NCBI GenBank assembly: GCA_045646965.1
Contig: JAZRLR010000025.1
Location: 50,074 to 114,073 of the forward strand
Length of the DNA stretch: 64,000 nt
Direction: 5' to 3'
DNA from: HGM04593 sp045646965
Lineage (GTDB): Bacteria > Bacteroidota > Bacteroidia > Bacteroidales > Bacteroidaceae
Positions 17,782-26,988 of this stretch are shown here, piece by piece (the stretch's first letter is position 1; every line of letters starts with the position of its first letter). The position numbers and the translations under genes were made by a program. Below the pieces are notes generated by a model. That model was not told the DNA's origin and made no database searches. It saw only the letters and a list, made by a program, of their open reading frames with translations.

Positions 17782-20238
17782 ATGAAAGGAATAAATTTGA
17801 AAGCGTTTTATCCGCACATCCTTGCGGTGCTTGCTTTTCTTTTGATGACCGGAATCTATTTCGCTCCTGTCTTTCAGGGAAAAGACCTCTTGCAGGACGA
17901 TGCGATAAATTCGCGTGCCTGGGGACAGGACCTGCGTGAGTACCACGAGGAGAGCGGCGAGTATGCCCACTGGTCGAACGCAATGTTTGGCGGTATGCCT
18001 GCAAATTACACCTATATGCCCAAATCGGTGAATATATTCAGGGAGATAGGTGAGTTCTTTACACTCAAGTGGCTTGGTGCGTCGAGCTTGCACAACGGGT
18101 ATATCTTCCTCTCTTTCATCTGTTTTTATATTTTTATGATATCGATAGGGTGTAGCTCGTGGCTCGGCTTCATAGGCTCTGTGGCCTACACGCTATGCTC
18201 CTATAACTTCATAATAATAAATGCAGGACACGCAAATAAAGCTCTTGTAATGGCCACAATGGCGCCCATTATAGGCGGTGTGATGATGTGTTACCGCGGC
18301 AAGCTGCTGTGGGGTAGCATCGTGACTCTCATTTTTGCGGGTATGAATATCTTCTGGAATCACCAGCAAATTAGTTATTACCTGCTGCTCACGCTGCTTA
18401 TCCTCGCAGTGGTGTATGCAGTGTATGCCGTGCGCGAGAAGGCTCTCAAGGCCTACTTCAAGGCTACGGGTGTGCTTGCGGTGGTAGCAGTTCTTGCAGT
18501 TCTGCCGTCGGTGGGGCAGCTGTGGCCCACAATAGATTACACCAAGGAGAGTATGCGAGGCGGCTCTGTTCTGCAGAAAAGCGATGCAGAGGCTGCATCG
18601 TCGGGCCTCGATATAGACTACGCCTATCAGTGGAGCTATGGCATAGATGAGACTCTCACTCTGCTTGTGCCCAATATATACGGTGCAAGTTCGCACTATA
18701 ACCTGGGTACCGACTCCGAGACATACAAGGTGTTAAAACGTGCATACGGCCCTGCGCAGGCCAAGCGTGTGGTGGCGCAGATGCCCGCCTATTGGGGTGC
18801 GCAGCCCTTTACATCGGGTCCAGTGTATGTGGGTGCTATAGTGTGTTTTCTCTTTGTGCTCGGTCTCTATGTCGTGAAGGGGCGTGAGCGCTGGTGGCTT
18901 GTGGCCGCTACGCTATTGTCGTTTGTCCTCTCTTGGGGTAAATATCTCCCTGCGGTGAACGAGTTCCTCTTCTATAACCTGCCGCTGTATAACAAATTCC
19001 GTGCACCGTCGATGGCGCTTGTGATAGCGTCGCTCACTATGGTGATACTTGGCGTTCTTGCGCTCGACCGCCTTGTGAAGATGCGTGCCGAGGGTGGCAA
19101 GGAGGCAAAGAATTTTCTCACAAAGTGGCTCACGGTTTCATTTGCCGTTACGGGAGGTCTCTCTCTGTTGCTTGCCCTGTTTGGAGGCTCTATGTTCAGC
19201 TTCGAGGGTGCTACCGACGCCTCTCTGCCTGCACCGCTGATTGACGCTTTGCGTGCCGACCGCCGTGCGATGCTTGTGAGCGATGCGTGGCGTTCATTTG
19301 CCTTTATAGCTGCTGCCTATGCACTGCTGACAGCCTATGTGCGTTTCTCTTTCAAGTCTCGTTATCTTATGGCGTCACTTGCCGTGCTTATGCTGCTCGA
19401 CCTGTGGGTGGTGGACAAGCGTTTCCTCTCGTGGGATACCTTTGTGCCCAAGCGTGTGGCCACAGAGTTTGTGCCTACGGCTGCCGATAAGCAGATTCTG
19501 CGCGACAAACACCCCGACTATCGTGTGCTCAACCTCACGTCGAGTACCTTCAACGACTCGCGCACATCATATTTTCACAAGTCGGTGGGTGGATACAGCC
19601 CTGCCAAGTTGCGTCGTTACCAGGATATCATCGACCGATATTTCAGCGGAAATATAAATATGAACGTAATAAATATGCTGAACGTGCGCTACCTGATAGT
19701 GCCGGGCGAGGAGGGTGCAGCTCTTGTGCAGCGCAACCCCGAAGCTTATGGCAACTGCTGGTTTGTGGACAAGGTGACTTTTGTGGACTCTCCCGACGAG
19801 GAGATTGCCGCAATAGGCACGGGTAACCTGCTCGATGAGGCTTTTATTGAAAAAACCTGGAAAGAGAAATTTGCCGACAGCGAGGCCTGTAACCACCCCG
19901 GCGACTCTGCCGACTACATAGTGCTCGACGAGTACAAGAATCCCGGACATCTCACATACAAGAGTTCGGCACAGGCTCCGCGTCTTGCCCTCTTCTCCGA
20001 GGTGTATTATAAAACCTGGAAGGCCTATATCGACGGCGAGGAGGTGCCCCTGCTGCGTGCCGACTATATCTTGCGTGCGTTGCCTGTGCCTGCAGGTGAG
20101 CACAGCATTGAGCTGCGTTGCGTAGACGAGGTAATTATCGCCTCTTCGAGAATCTCGCTCTACTCGTCGGTGCTTGTGGCTATGATTATCCTGTCGCTGG
20201 CAGGTGTGGCATTCTATAGAAAGCGTAAAAAGGAATGA
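17782..20238 (+). CDS. YfhO family membrane protein
   Basis: An 818-residue protein of the YfhO family, large GT-C-like membrane proteins implicated elsewhere in lipid or teichoic acid glycosylation. It has about 12-14 hydrophobic helices from residue 8 to about 545, an early loop with LLQDDAINSRAWGQDL (acidic residues of the GT-C active-site type) and YNLPLYNKFRAPSMAL. A soluble periplasmic domain (about 550-790) and a last helix follow, ending in a basic tail RKRKKE. A TTG at 17773 is in frame, but the ATG at 17782 is preferred. It sits between two soluble glycosyltransferases, in line with a role in surface glycan decoration; the substrate is unknown. Confidence 0.88.
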   Translation: MKGINLKAFYPHILAVLAFLLMTGIYFAPVFQGKDLLQDDAINSRAWGQDLREYHEESGEYAHWSNAMFGGMPANYTYMPKSVNIFREIGEFFTLKWLGASSLHNGYIFLSFICFYIFMISIGCSSWLGFIGSVAYTLCSYNFIIINAGHANKALVMATMAPIIGGVMMCYRGKLLWGSIVTLIFAGMNIFWNHQQISYYLLLTLLILAVVYAVYAVREKALKAYFKATGVLAVVAVLAVLPSVGQLWPTIDYTKESMRGGSVLQKSDAEAASSGLDIDYAYQWSYGIDETLTLLVPNIYGASSHYNLGTDSETYKVLKRAYGPAQAKRVVAQMPAYWGAQPFTSGPVYVGAIVCFLFVLGLYVVKGRERWWLVAATLLSFVLSWGKYLPAVNEFLFYNLPLYNKFRAPSMALVIASLTMVILGVLALDRLVKMRAEGGKEAKNFLTKWLTVSFAVTGGLSLLLALFGGSMFSFEGATDASLPAPLIDALRADRRAMLVSDAWRSFAFIAAAYALLTAYVRFSFKSRYLMASLAVLMLLDLWVVDKRFLSWDTFVPKRVATEFVPTAADKQILRDKHPDYRVLNLTSSTFNDSRTSYFHKSVGGYSPAKLRRYQDIIDRYFSGNINMNVINMLNVRYLIVPGEEGAALVQRNPEAYGNCWFVDKVTFVDSPDEEIAAIGTGNLLDEAFIEKTWKEKFADSEACNHPGDSADYIVLDEYKNPGHLTYKSSAQAPRLALFSEVYYKTWKAYIDGEEVPLLRADYILRALPVPAGEHSIELRCVDEVIIASSRISLYSSVLVAMIILSLAGVAFYRKRKKE

Positions 20239-20239
20239 G

Positions 20240-20983
20240 ATGGCTTTGAGACCGAAGTTTTCCATAATAACGGTGACCTACAATGCATCGGCTGTGATAG
20301 AGCCGACATTGAGAAGCGTGGCCGGGCAGACCTATGACAACTATGAGTATCTGCTCATAGACGGTGCGTCGAGCGACGACACCGTGGCAAAGGCTGTGGC
20401 CTCGGGTATGCGCTTTGCGCACATTGTGAGCGAGCGCGACAAGGGGCTCTATGACGCAATGAACAAAGGCATAGCTCTTGCCACAGGCGATTACCTCTGT
20501 TTCCTGAATGCGGGCGACTCTCTCTATGCCCCCGACACGCTGGAACGTATGGTAGCCGCCATAGAGGGCTGCTCCGAGCTGCCTCATATATTGTATGGCG
20601 AGACTGCCGAGGTGGACGAGAAGCGTAACTTTGTGCGTATGCGTCGCCTGCAGGCTCCCGAAAAGCTCGATTGGAAGAGCTTCAAGCAGGGAATGCTTGT
20701 GTGTCACCAGGCTTTCTTTGTGCGCCGCGACATAGCACCTCGCTACGATATGAGATACCGCTTTTCGGCCGACGTGGACTGGTGCATAAGGGCAATGAAA
20801 AAATCCTTATCGATTGTTAATACGCGCATTATCATAGTGAATTATTTGCAGAATGGTTTATCTTTGCAGAATCACCGTGCATCGCTTTTCGAGCGGTTCG
20901 ATATTATGCGCAGGCACTATGGCCTCTTCACCACGGTTATGAATCACCTGTGGTTTGTGGTGCGGGCCGTGATAAAAAAGTAA
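20240..20983 (+). CDS. Glycosyltransferase family 2 protein
   Basis: A 247-residue GT-A fold inverting glycosyltransferase. Seen are FSIITVTYNASAVIEPTL at the N-terminus, LIDGASSDDT, then SERDKGLYDAMNKGIALATGDYLCFLNAGDSL, which is typical of WcaA-like enzymes. HQAFFVRR and the FSADVDWCIR acceptor-side motif follow. The frame is open further upstream inside the yfhO-like gene, but the ATG at 20240, one base after the previous stop, gives the standard N-terminus. No membrane segment is visible. Donor and acceptor are unknown. Confidence 0.92.
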   Translation: MALRPKFSIITVTYNASAVIEPTLRSVAGQTYDNYEYLLIDGASSDDTVAKAVASGMRFAHIVSERDKGLYDAMNKGIALATGDYLCFLNAGDSLYAPDTLERMVAAIEGCSELPHILYGETAEVDEKRNFVRMRRLQAPEKLDWKSFKQGMLVCHQAFFVRRDIAPRYDMRYRFSADVDWCIRAMKKSLSIVNTRIIIVNYLQNGLSLQNHRASLFERFDIMRRHYGLFTTVMNHLWFVVRAVIKK

Positions 20984-21006
20984 TAAATAACTAACCATAA
21001 AAACTT

Positions 21007-22404
21007 ATGAATATGTTTGGCAAAGAGACCTACATCGCGCGTCGCGATGCTTTGAAGAAAAAAGTGGGCAGCGGAATTCTGCTCTTCCTGGGAAATACCG
21101 AGGTGGGCGTGAATTATGCCGATAACGCTTATCACTTCCGTCAGGATTCTACCTTCCTCTACTATTTTGCTTCTGATTACTCGGGGCTTGCGGCGGTGAT
21201 AGATATAGACGAGAACAAAGAGATAATATTTGGTGACGAGCTCACCATCGACGATATTGTGTGGACAGGCGTTCAGCCCACTATAAAAGAGAAGAGCGAG
21301 CGCGTGGGTATAACACTCACAAAGCCTATGGCCGAGCTCGCTTCTTACCTGAAGGCTGCGCAGGGCAAGGGACAAAAGATTCACTTCCTGCCTCCCTACC
21401 GCGGAGAACACAAGGTGTGGTTGCAGGAACTCCTGGGCATAAATCCCTGGGAGCAGCAGGCTGCCGTTTCAATGGAATTTGTGAAGGCGGTGATTGCACA
21501 GCGCAACTACAAGAGCGCCGAGGAAATTGAGCAGATTGAGGAGGCAGTGAACGTGTCGGTTGATATGCACTGTGCAGCTATGCGTGCCGTGCGTCCCGGA
21601 ACAACCGAAGCCGAGATTGTGTCGGTTGTGCAGGCCGAGGCTGCAAAGCACAATTTCAACCTCTCGTTCCCTATAATCGCCACAATAAACGGACAGACAC
21701 TGCACAACCACGCCTATGGCACCGAGCCTCTGAAAGACGGGCAGATGTTCCTCCTCGACTCGGGTTGCGAGAACGCTATGCACTATGCGGGAGACCTCAC
21801 TACCACAATGCCTGTGGGCGCCCGTTTCACAGAACAGCAGCGTGAGGTGTGCAATATTTTGCGTCGTGCGCATCTTGCAGCGGTGTCGGCTCTGCGTCCT
21901 GGTGTGGAGTACCGCGATGTGCATCAGACTGTGCTCACCGAGATTGCAAAGGGTATGATTGACCTCGGTCTTATGAAGGGCAACCCTGCCGAAGCTGCCC
22001 GCGTGGGAGCTGCCTGTATGTTTATGCCTCACGGTCTCGGTCATATGATGGGACTCGATGTACACGATATGGAGAACTTCGGCGAGCAGTATGTGGGCTA
22101 CGAAGAGGGCCGCTCGAAGAGCACTCTCTTTGGCTGGAAGTCTCTGCGCCTTGCCAAGGCTCTCGAGCCCGGGTATGTCTTTACCGTGGAACCGGGTATA
22201 TATTTCATCCCCGACCTTATGGACAAATGGCGTGCCGAGAAACAGTTCCTCGACTTCATCTGCTATGACAAACTCGATGCGTGGCGTAACTTCGGCGGTA
22301 TACGCAACGAGGAGGACTACCTTGTATTTGAGGGCGGTGCACGCCGCTTGGGTAAATACAAGCCTATGTCGCCCGAAGAGATAGAGGCGGAGCATAACAA
22401 ATAA
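21007..22404 (+). CDS. Xaa-Pro aminopeptidase (M24B, PepP-like)
   Basis: A 465-residue metalloprotease that removes an N-terminal residue preceding proline. An N-terminal creatinase-like domain (residues 1 to about 170) precedes the pita-bread catalytic domain. The expected metal ligands are in LLDSGCENAMHYAGDLTTT (two Asp), PHGLGHMMGLDVHD (His), VFTVEPGIY (Glu) and GGIRNEEDYLV (Glu). No signal peptide is visible, so it is probably cytoplasmic. It stands between glycosyltransferase genes with short gaps (23 and 9 bp), probably as a passenger in the transcription unit. The second ATG at 21013 is an alternative start. Confidence 0.92.
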   Translation: MNMFGKETYIARRDALKKKVGSGILLFLGNTEVGVNYADNAYHFRQDSTFLYYFASDYSGLAAVIDIDENKEIIFGDELTIDDIVWTGVQPTIKEKSERVGITLTKPMAELASYLKAAQGKGQKIHFLPPYRGEHKVWLQELLGINPWEQQAAVSMEFVKAVIAQRNYKSAEEIEQIEEAVNVSVDMHCAAMRAVRPGTTEAEIVSVVQAEAAKHNFNLSFPIIATINGQTLHNHAYGTEPLKDGQMFLLDSGCENAMHYAGDLTTTMPVGARFTEQQREVCNILRRAHLAAVSALRPGVEYRDVHQTVLTEIAKGMIDLGLMKGNPAEAARVGAACMFMPHGLGHMMGLDVHDMENFGEQYVGYEEGRSKSTLFGWKSLRLAKALEPGYVFTVEPGIYFIPDLMDKWRAEKQFLDFICYDKLDAWRNFGGIRNEEDYLVFEGGARRLGKYKPMSPEEIEAEHNK

Positions 22405-22413
22405 TTCCGCTGT

Positions 22414-23925
22414 ATGAATTCCTTATCGAAATATATATATCCGACAGGGCTTGCTTTGCTTGCCCTGTTGGTGTTTATGTATGTATTCAACGCAAAGATA
22501 GATTTTAACGGCGACAACTGTTATTATTACATTTTTGCGTCATCGCTGGCTGCAGGCAACGGCTATGTGGATATGTGGGGTAACCCCACGGCGCTTTTTC
22601 CTCCCGGTTATCCGCTACTGATGGCGCCGTTGCGTTTTTTTACCGACAGCGTGGTGGCACAGAAGGTGCTTAACCTGCTCTTTCTCTTTGCGGGGGTACT
22701 ACTCTTTTATGCGGCCCTGTTGCGCGAAAAGGTGAGCCGCGCCCTTGCTTTTGTGCTGTGTACGGCGGTGATTGCCACGCCCCACATACTTGAGTTCTCT
22801 ACTATGATGATGAGCGAGCCCTCGTGTATATTGTTTATCATCCTGGCCATCTATGCTTACACCCGTCTGCCTCAAGGGGAGGGTGTGTGGCGCTCGCCGT
22901 GGCTCTATGTGCTGCTCTTTGCGGTGGTCTATGCCTTTTATATACGCACGCAGGCCGTGGTGCTTGCGGGAGCCGTGGTGCTTGCCTGTCTCTGTGCACG
23001 GCGTTTCAAGGTAGCTGTAGCTGTTTCAGGGGCATTTGTCCTGGGCTATCTGCCGTGGGTGCTGCGTAATATTGTGCTCGGTGTGGGGCAGTCGCGCTAT
23101 ATGAGCCAGATTGATTTTTCAAATGTGTGGGGGCATATAAGAATGCTTGTGGTGCAGGCCGTTCCCGAGAGCATTGTGCCTTTCTGGGATATAGACTATG
23201 CGCAAAGGCCCACTCTGCTGCTTGTCTTTATAGCCGTTGCCACGCTTGCCGTTGTGCTCTATGGCTTGTGGCAGTTCGAGCGTCTGCGTGTGTTGCTTAT
23301 CGCCTTTTTTGTGGGTAATATCGCAATTATCTCCATAATGAACACCCCGAGCTACTATCGCTATCTTGTGATTGTGCTGCCTGTGGTGACGGCAGGTTTC
23401 CTGATGGGGTTGTGGAACTTGTGCAACAGCCTTTCGCTGCGATGTGTGAAACGTGCCTTCTCGCCGCTGTTTCTGTTGCTTCTATTTATACCCTCGTTAA
23501 ATGCCGACGAGAGCTCTGCCAAGCATTCCGTTGCGGGGTTGCACAACCTGGCACAGAGCCCCTATCCCGTGCACATCGACAACTACTTCGACCTGGGCGA
23601 TGCCCTTGCCAAGAAAAACAGGGATGTGACGGTGGCTGCCCGCAAGCCCGAACTCCTGTATGTGAAGTCGGGGCTCAAGGCGTTGAGGCTGCGCGAGGAG
23701 GTCGATGATATAGGGATTTTGAATTTTATGGTCGATAAAAAGGTCGATTATCTGCTTGTGGAGAATCTCGGGTTTAAATTTGCATTTGAGAGGCTGCACC
23801 CTATGGTCGAGCGTTATGAGCCTTTCTTTGAACTCGATATGTACACGCGAGAGCCTGTAAATGTGATGTATAAATTCAATCGCTCGCTGGCCGAGCGATG
23901 GCTCGTGTATAAGGGACATCGGTAG
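22414..23925 (+). CDS. GT-C type membrane glycosyltransferase (ArnT/RgtA-like)
   Basis: A 503-residue protein with about 10-12 hydrophobic helices from residue 8 to about 355 and a C-terminal soluble part. The first loop, FNGDNCYYYIFASSLAAGNGYVD followed by PPGYPLLMAPLRFF, is the usual pattern of dolichyl/undecaprenyl-phosphate-sugar dependent transferases (the GPPGYP-like motif and a nearby acidic residue). The role is inferred to be transfer of a sugar from a polyprenyl phosphate to a lipid or glycan on the outer side of the membrane. It follows the aminopeptidase by 9 bp and is closed by a terminator at 23944-23974. Confidence 0.82.
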   Translation: MNSLSKYIYPTGLALLALLVFMYVFNAKIDFNGDNCYYYIFASSLAAGNGYVDMWGNPTALFPPGYPLLMAPLRFFTDSVVAQKVLNLLFLFAGVLLFYAALLREKVSRALAFVLCTAVIATPHILEFSTMMMSEPSCILFIILAIYAYTRLPQGEGVWRSPWLYVLLFAVVYAFYIRTQAVVLAGAVVLACLCARRFKVAVAVSGAFVLGYLPWVLRNIVLGVGQSRYMSQIDFSNVWGHIRMLVVQAVPESIVPFWDIDYAQRPTLLLVFIAVATLAVVLYGLWQFERLRVLLIAFFVGNIAIISIMNTPSYYRYLVIVLPVVTAGFLMGLWNLCNSLSLRCVKRAFSPLFLLLLFIPSLNADESSAKHSVAGLHNLAQSPYPVHIDNYFDLGDALAKKNRDVTVAARKPELLYVKSGLKALRLREEVDDIGILNFMVDKKVDYLLVENLGFKFAFERLHPMVERYEPFFELDMYTREPVNVMYKFNRSLAERWLVYKGHR

Positions 23926-23943
23926 GGGCTTCGGCTTCCCAAA

Positions 23944-23974
23944 GGGCGGTACTCGGATGTGCCGCCTTTTTTTA
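23944..23974 (+). terminator. Intrinsic terminator ending the metG/glycan cluster
   Basis: GGCGGTAC (23945-23952) pairs with GTGCCGCC (23959-23966) around a 6-nt loop, followed by seven T. Confidence 0.85.
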
Positions 23975-24028
23975 TGTTTTATTGAAAGAAATAGTCGATT
24001 TTATATGTCAAATTTGATATAAATTCAT

Positions 24029-24036
24029 TATTTTCG
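24029..24036 (+). promoter_or_regulatory. Tentative -7 box for the nrdD riboswitch transcript
   Basis: TATTTTCG, one mismatch from TAnnTTTG, just upstream of the first conserved riboswitch bases. Position is right; the match is not perfect. Confidence 0.3.
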
Positions 24037-24041
24037 CCAAC

Positions 24042-24255
24042 AGAATAGGTTCTCTTGAAACACCGTTTCTGTGAGATTAAAAGGGAACCGGGTGAGAATC
24101 CCGGACAGTCCCGCTGCTGTGTAGCTCCTTTGACATTCCGCAAAACTTCTTGCCACTGATTTTTATCGGGAAGGCTGCGGAACGAGGAGTAAGTCAGAAG
24201 ACCTGCCGTTCTTTAAGGCTGTCGCTACTCGTGGGGTAGGGCGACGGTACGAAAA
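24042..24255 (+). promoter_or_regulatory. Cobalamin (AdoCbl) riboswitch
   Basis: The stretch shows the ordered conserved blocks of the class: TTAAAAGGGAA near 24078-24086, the CCGGGTGAGAATCCCGG hairpin with GACAGTCCCGC after it (24088-24113), and TGCCACTG at 24151-24158. The B12 box, AGTCAGAAGACCTGCC, is at 24192-24207. A hairpin of about GTCGCTAC with GTAGGGCGAC (24221-24245) follows and is the likely expression platform; no run of T follows it, so control of translation is more likely than termination. The gene controlled is nrdD (ATG 24283). When adenosylcobalamin is present the switch should lower expression. The rest of the 357-bp gap holds the terminator at 23944-23974. Confidence 0.93.
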
Positions 24256-24282
24256 TTTTCACGACAATCAACATTCATAAAA

Positions 24283-26490
24283 ATGATTCAGACAGTTGTA
24301 AAGCGCGATGGTCGCATCGTGGGTTTTAATGAGGAAAAAATAGTAACGGCTATCCGTAAGGCGATGCTTCACACCGACAAGGGTGAGGATATGTCGCTCA
24401 TACGCCAGATTACCGACCACATATCAATCAAGGGTGAGCCCCAGATGACTGTGGAGGATATTCAGGATATGGTGGAGATGGAGCTGATGAAGAGTAGCCG
24501 CAAGGATGTTGCGAAAAAGTATATTGCCTATCGCAACCAGCGTCGCATTGCACGCAAGGCGAAAACCCGCGATATGTTCCAGGAGATTATCAATATAAAA
24601 TCGAACGATATTACACGCGAGAACGCAAATATGAATGCCGACACCCCCGCGGGTATGATGATGAAATTCTCGAGCGAGACCACAAAGCCTTTTGTGGACG
24701 ATTTTCTGCTGGGCGAGGAGGTTATGGAGGCAGTCAAAGGCAGCTACCTGCACATCCACGACAAGGATTACTATCCCACAAAGAGCCTCACCTGCTGTCA
24801 GCACCCGCTCGACCGCATCCTCAAGAACGGTTTCTGTGTGGGACACGGTGAGTCGCGTCCTGCCAAGCGCATCGAGACAGCGAGCGTGCTTGCCTGCATC
24901 TCTATGGAGACTGCGCAGAACGAAATGCACGGCGGACAGGCAATCCCTGCGTTCGATTTCTATATGGCGCCCTATGTGCGCACCACTTTCATCGAGGAAC
25001 TCAAGGCTCTCGAGGAACTTATGTCTATGGACTATGAGCGTCTCTACAACCGCGAGATAGACGATTATATAGAGCGTCCGCTCGATTTCCTTTCGGGCGA
25101 CGACCGCATTGTGCAGCACGCAATGAACAAAACTGTGAAGCGTGTGCATCAGGCTATGGAGGCTTTCATACATAATATGAACACAATCCATTCGCGCGGA
25201 GGTAATCAGGTGGTATTCAGTTCTATAAACTATGGTACCGACACTTCGGCCGAGGGACGTTGCGTGATAAGAGAGCTTCTCAACAGCACCTATCGCGGTG
25301 TGGGCAACGGCGAGACAGCCATCTTCCCCATTCAGATATGGAAAAAGAAAAGGGGGGTGAGCTATCTGCCCGACGACCGCAACTATGACCTTTATGTGCT
25401 TGCCTGCAAGGTTTCGGCGCGTCGTTTCTTCCCCAACTTCCTGAATCTCGATGCCACATATAACCAGAACAGCGAGTGGCGTGCCGACGATCCCAAGCGT
25501 TATATTCACGAGGTGGCGACAATGGGTTGCCGCACCCGTGTGTTTGAGAACCGTTTCGGCCCCAAGACCTCTATCGGTCGCGGAAACCTCTCTTTCTCTA
25601 CAATAAACATTGTGCGTCTTGCGATAGAGTGTCGCGACATCGAGGACAAGCAGCAGCGCGTGGCGCAGTTCTTTGCCCGCCTCGACAGCCTGCTCGAGCT
25701 CACAGCCAAGCAACTGCACGAGCGTATGGAGTTCCAGCGCACGGCGTTTGCCAAGCAGTTCCCCCTGCTTATGTCGTCTCTGTGGGTGGGTTGCGAGAAT
25801 CTCAAGCCTGACGATTCTATAGCCACCGTAATAAATCAGGGAACGCTCGGAATCGGCTTCATCGGCCTTGCCGAGTGTCTTGTGGCTCTTTTGGGCAAGC
25901 ACCACGGCGAGAGCGAGGAGGCGCAGGAGCTTGGAGTGAAAATTGTAACCTATATGCGCGACAGGGCAAACGACTTCTCGGAGCGTTATCAGCATAACTA
26001 CAGCGTGCTTGCAACACCTGCCGAGGGCTTGTCGGGCAAGTTTACCCGTGCCGACCGCAAGAAGTTCGGTGTCATTGAGGGTGTAACCGACCGCGACTAC
26101 TACACAAACAGCAACCACGTTCCTGTTTATTACAAGTGCAGCGCACGTCACAAAGCCGAGGTGGAGGCTCCCTATCACGCACTCACCGGCGGTGGTCACA
26201 TCTTCTATGTGGAGATAGACGGCGACGCCACACATAACCCCGAGGTTATTATGCGCGTTGTGGATATGATGGACAAGTACAACCTTGGATACGGCTCGGT
26301 GAACCATAACCGTAACCGCTGCCTCGACTGCGGTCACGAGAACTCGGCAAAGAATCTCGAGGTGTGTCCCAAGTGCGGAAGCGCCCGCATAGACAAACTG
26401 CAGCGCATCACAGGCTATCTGGTAGGCACAACCGACCGATGGAATAGTGCCAAACTTGCCGAGCTTAACGACCGTGTGATACACGAGTAA
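24283..26490 (+). CDS. nrdD: Anaerobic (class III) ribonucleoside-triphosphate reductase
   Basis: Glycyl-radical enzyme that makes deoxynucleotides without oxygen. The 735-residue protein has an N-terminal ATP-cone (residues 1 to about 95, VVKRDGRIVGFNEEKI), the catalytic barrel, and four zinc cysteines in CLDC and CPKC near residues 688-706. The glycyl-radical loop RITGYLVGTTDRW is near the C-terminus; its glycine is the radical site. nrdG follows after 6 bp and supplies the activase. The cobalamin riboswitch upstream means that expression is tied to B12. The known logic in other bacteria is that a B12-dependent class II reductase takes over when the vitamin is present; whether this genome has one is not visible here. 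Confidence 0.97.
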   Translation: MIQTVVKRDGRIVGFNEEKIVTAIRKAMLHTDKGEDMSLIRQITDHISIKGEPQMTVEDIQDMVEMELMKSSRKDVAKKYIAYRNQRRIARKAKTRDMFQEIINIKSNDITRENANMNADTPAGMMMKFSSETTKPFVDDFLLGEEVMEAVKGSYLHIHDKDYYPTKSLTCCQHPLDRILKNGFCVGHGESRPAKRIETASVLACISMETAQNEMHGGQAIPAFDFYMAPYVRTTFIEELKALEELMSMDYERLYNREIDDYIERPLDFLSGDDRIVQHAMNKTVKRVHQAMEAFIHNMNTIHSRGGNQVVFSSINYGTDTSAEGRCVIRELLNSTYRGVGNGETAIFPIQIWKKKRGVSYLPDDRNYDLYVLACKVSARRFFPNFLNLDATYNQNSEWRADDPKRYIHEVATMGCRTRVFENRFGPKTSIGRGNLSFSTINIVRLAIECRDIEDKQQRVAQFFARLDSLLELTAKQLHERMEFQRTAFAKQFPLLMSSLWVGCENLKPDDSIATVINQGTLGIGFIGLAECLVALLGKHHGESEEAQELGVKIVTYMRDRANDFSERYQHNYSVLATPAEGLSGKFTRADRKKFGVIEGVTDRDYYTNSNHVPVYYKCSARHKAEVEAPYHALTGGGHIFYVEIDGDATHNPEVIMRVVDMMDKYNLGYGSVNHNRNRCLDCGHENSAKNLEVCPKCGSARIDKLQRITGYLVGTTDRWNSAKLAELNDRVIHE

Positions 26491-26496
26491 ACAGGT

Positions 26497-26988
26497 ATGC
26501 TCTATATTCTGGATATAGTCGAAGATACAGCCGTCGATGGGCCGGGGTTTCGCACCTCGGTCTATTGTGCGGGGTGTCCCAATCGTTGTGCAGGTTGTCA
26601 CAACCCGCAGTCGTGGGACATAGCCAACGGTCGTCCTATGGCCACCGACGAAATTCTCGATATTATCCTTGCCGACCCCTTTGCCGATGTCACTTTCAGC
26701 GGGGGCGATCCTATGTTTCAGCCCGAGGGGTTCACAGAACTTGCCGTAGCCATAAAAAACAACAGCGACAAGAATATCTGGTGCTTCACCGGCTATTTAT
26801 ATGAAAATCTTTTGAAAAACAGTGCCCAGGCCGAGCTCTTGCGTCACATAGATGTGCTTGTGGACGGCCCCTTTGTGGAGGGGCTCAAGGACGAGGGGCT
26901 GCGCTTCAGGGGGAGCAGTAACCAACGGGTTATAGATGTCCCGCGCTCGCTTGCTTGTGGCGAGGTGGTTCTTGTAGAAGGTATGTAG
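26497..26988 (+). CDS. nrdG: Anaerobic ribonucleotide reductase activating protein
   Basis: Radical-SAM activase that abstracts hydrogen from the NrdD glycine. The 163-residue protein is of normal length (about 155-175). The [4Fe-4S] cluster ligands are the three cysteines of CPNRCAGC (C-x3-C-x2-C) near residues 27-34, followed by HNPQSWD. TFSGGDPMFQPEG is the SAM-binding GGD/E-type motif. It is co-transcribed with nrdD and so falls under the same cobalamin riboswitch. The stop codon lies inside the stem of the terminator at 26985-27007. Confidence 0.95.
   Translation: MLYILDIVEDTAVDGPGFRTSVYCAGCPNRCAGCHNPQSWDIANGRPMATDEILDIILADPFADVTFSGGDPMFQPEGFTELAVAIKNNSDKNIWCFTGYLYENLLKNSAQAELLRHIDVLVDGPFVEGLKDEGLRFRGSSNQRVIDVPRSLACGEVVLVEGM

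Noticed and set aside
24424..26601. A 725-codon open frame on the minus strand, antisense to nrdD.
   Set aside because: It mirrors the codon bias of nrdD, has no recognisable domain, and nrdD is unmistakable. The same holds for other long antisense frames (46293-47633 over nadB, 48064-49251 over dacB, 16864-18093 over the GT4 gene, 11711-12955 over the acyltransferase).
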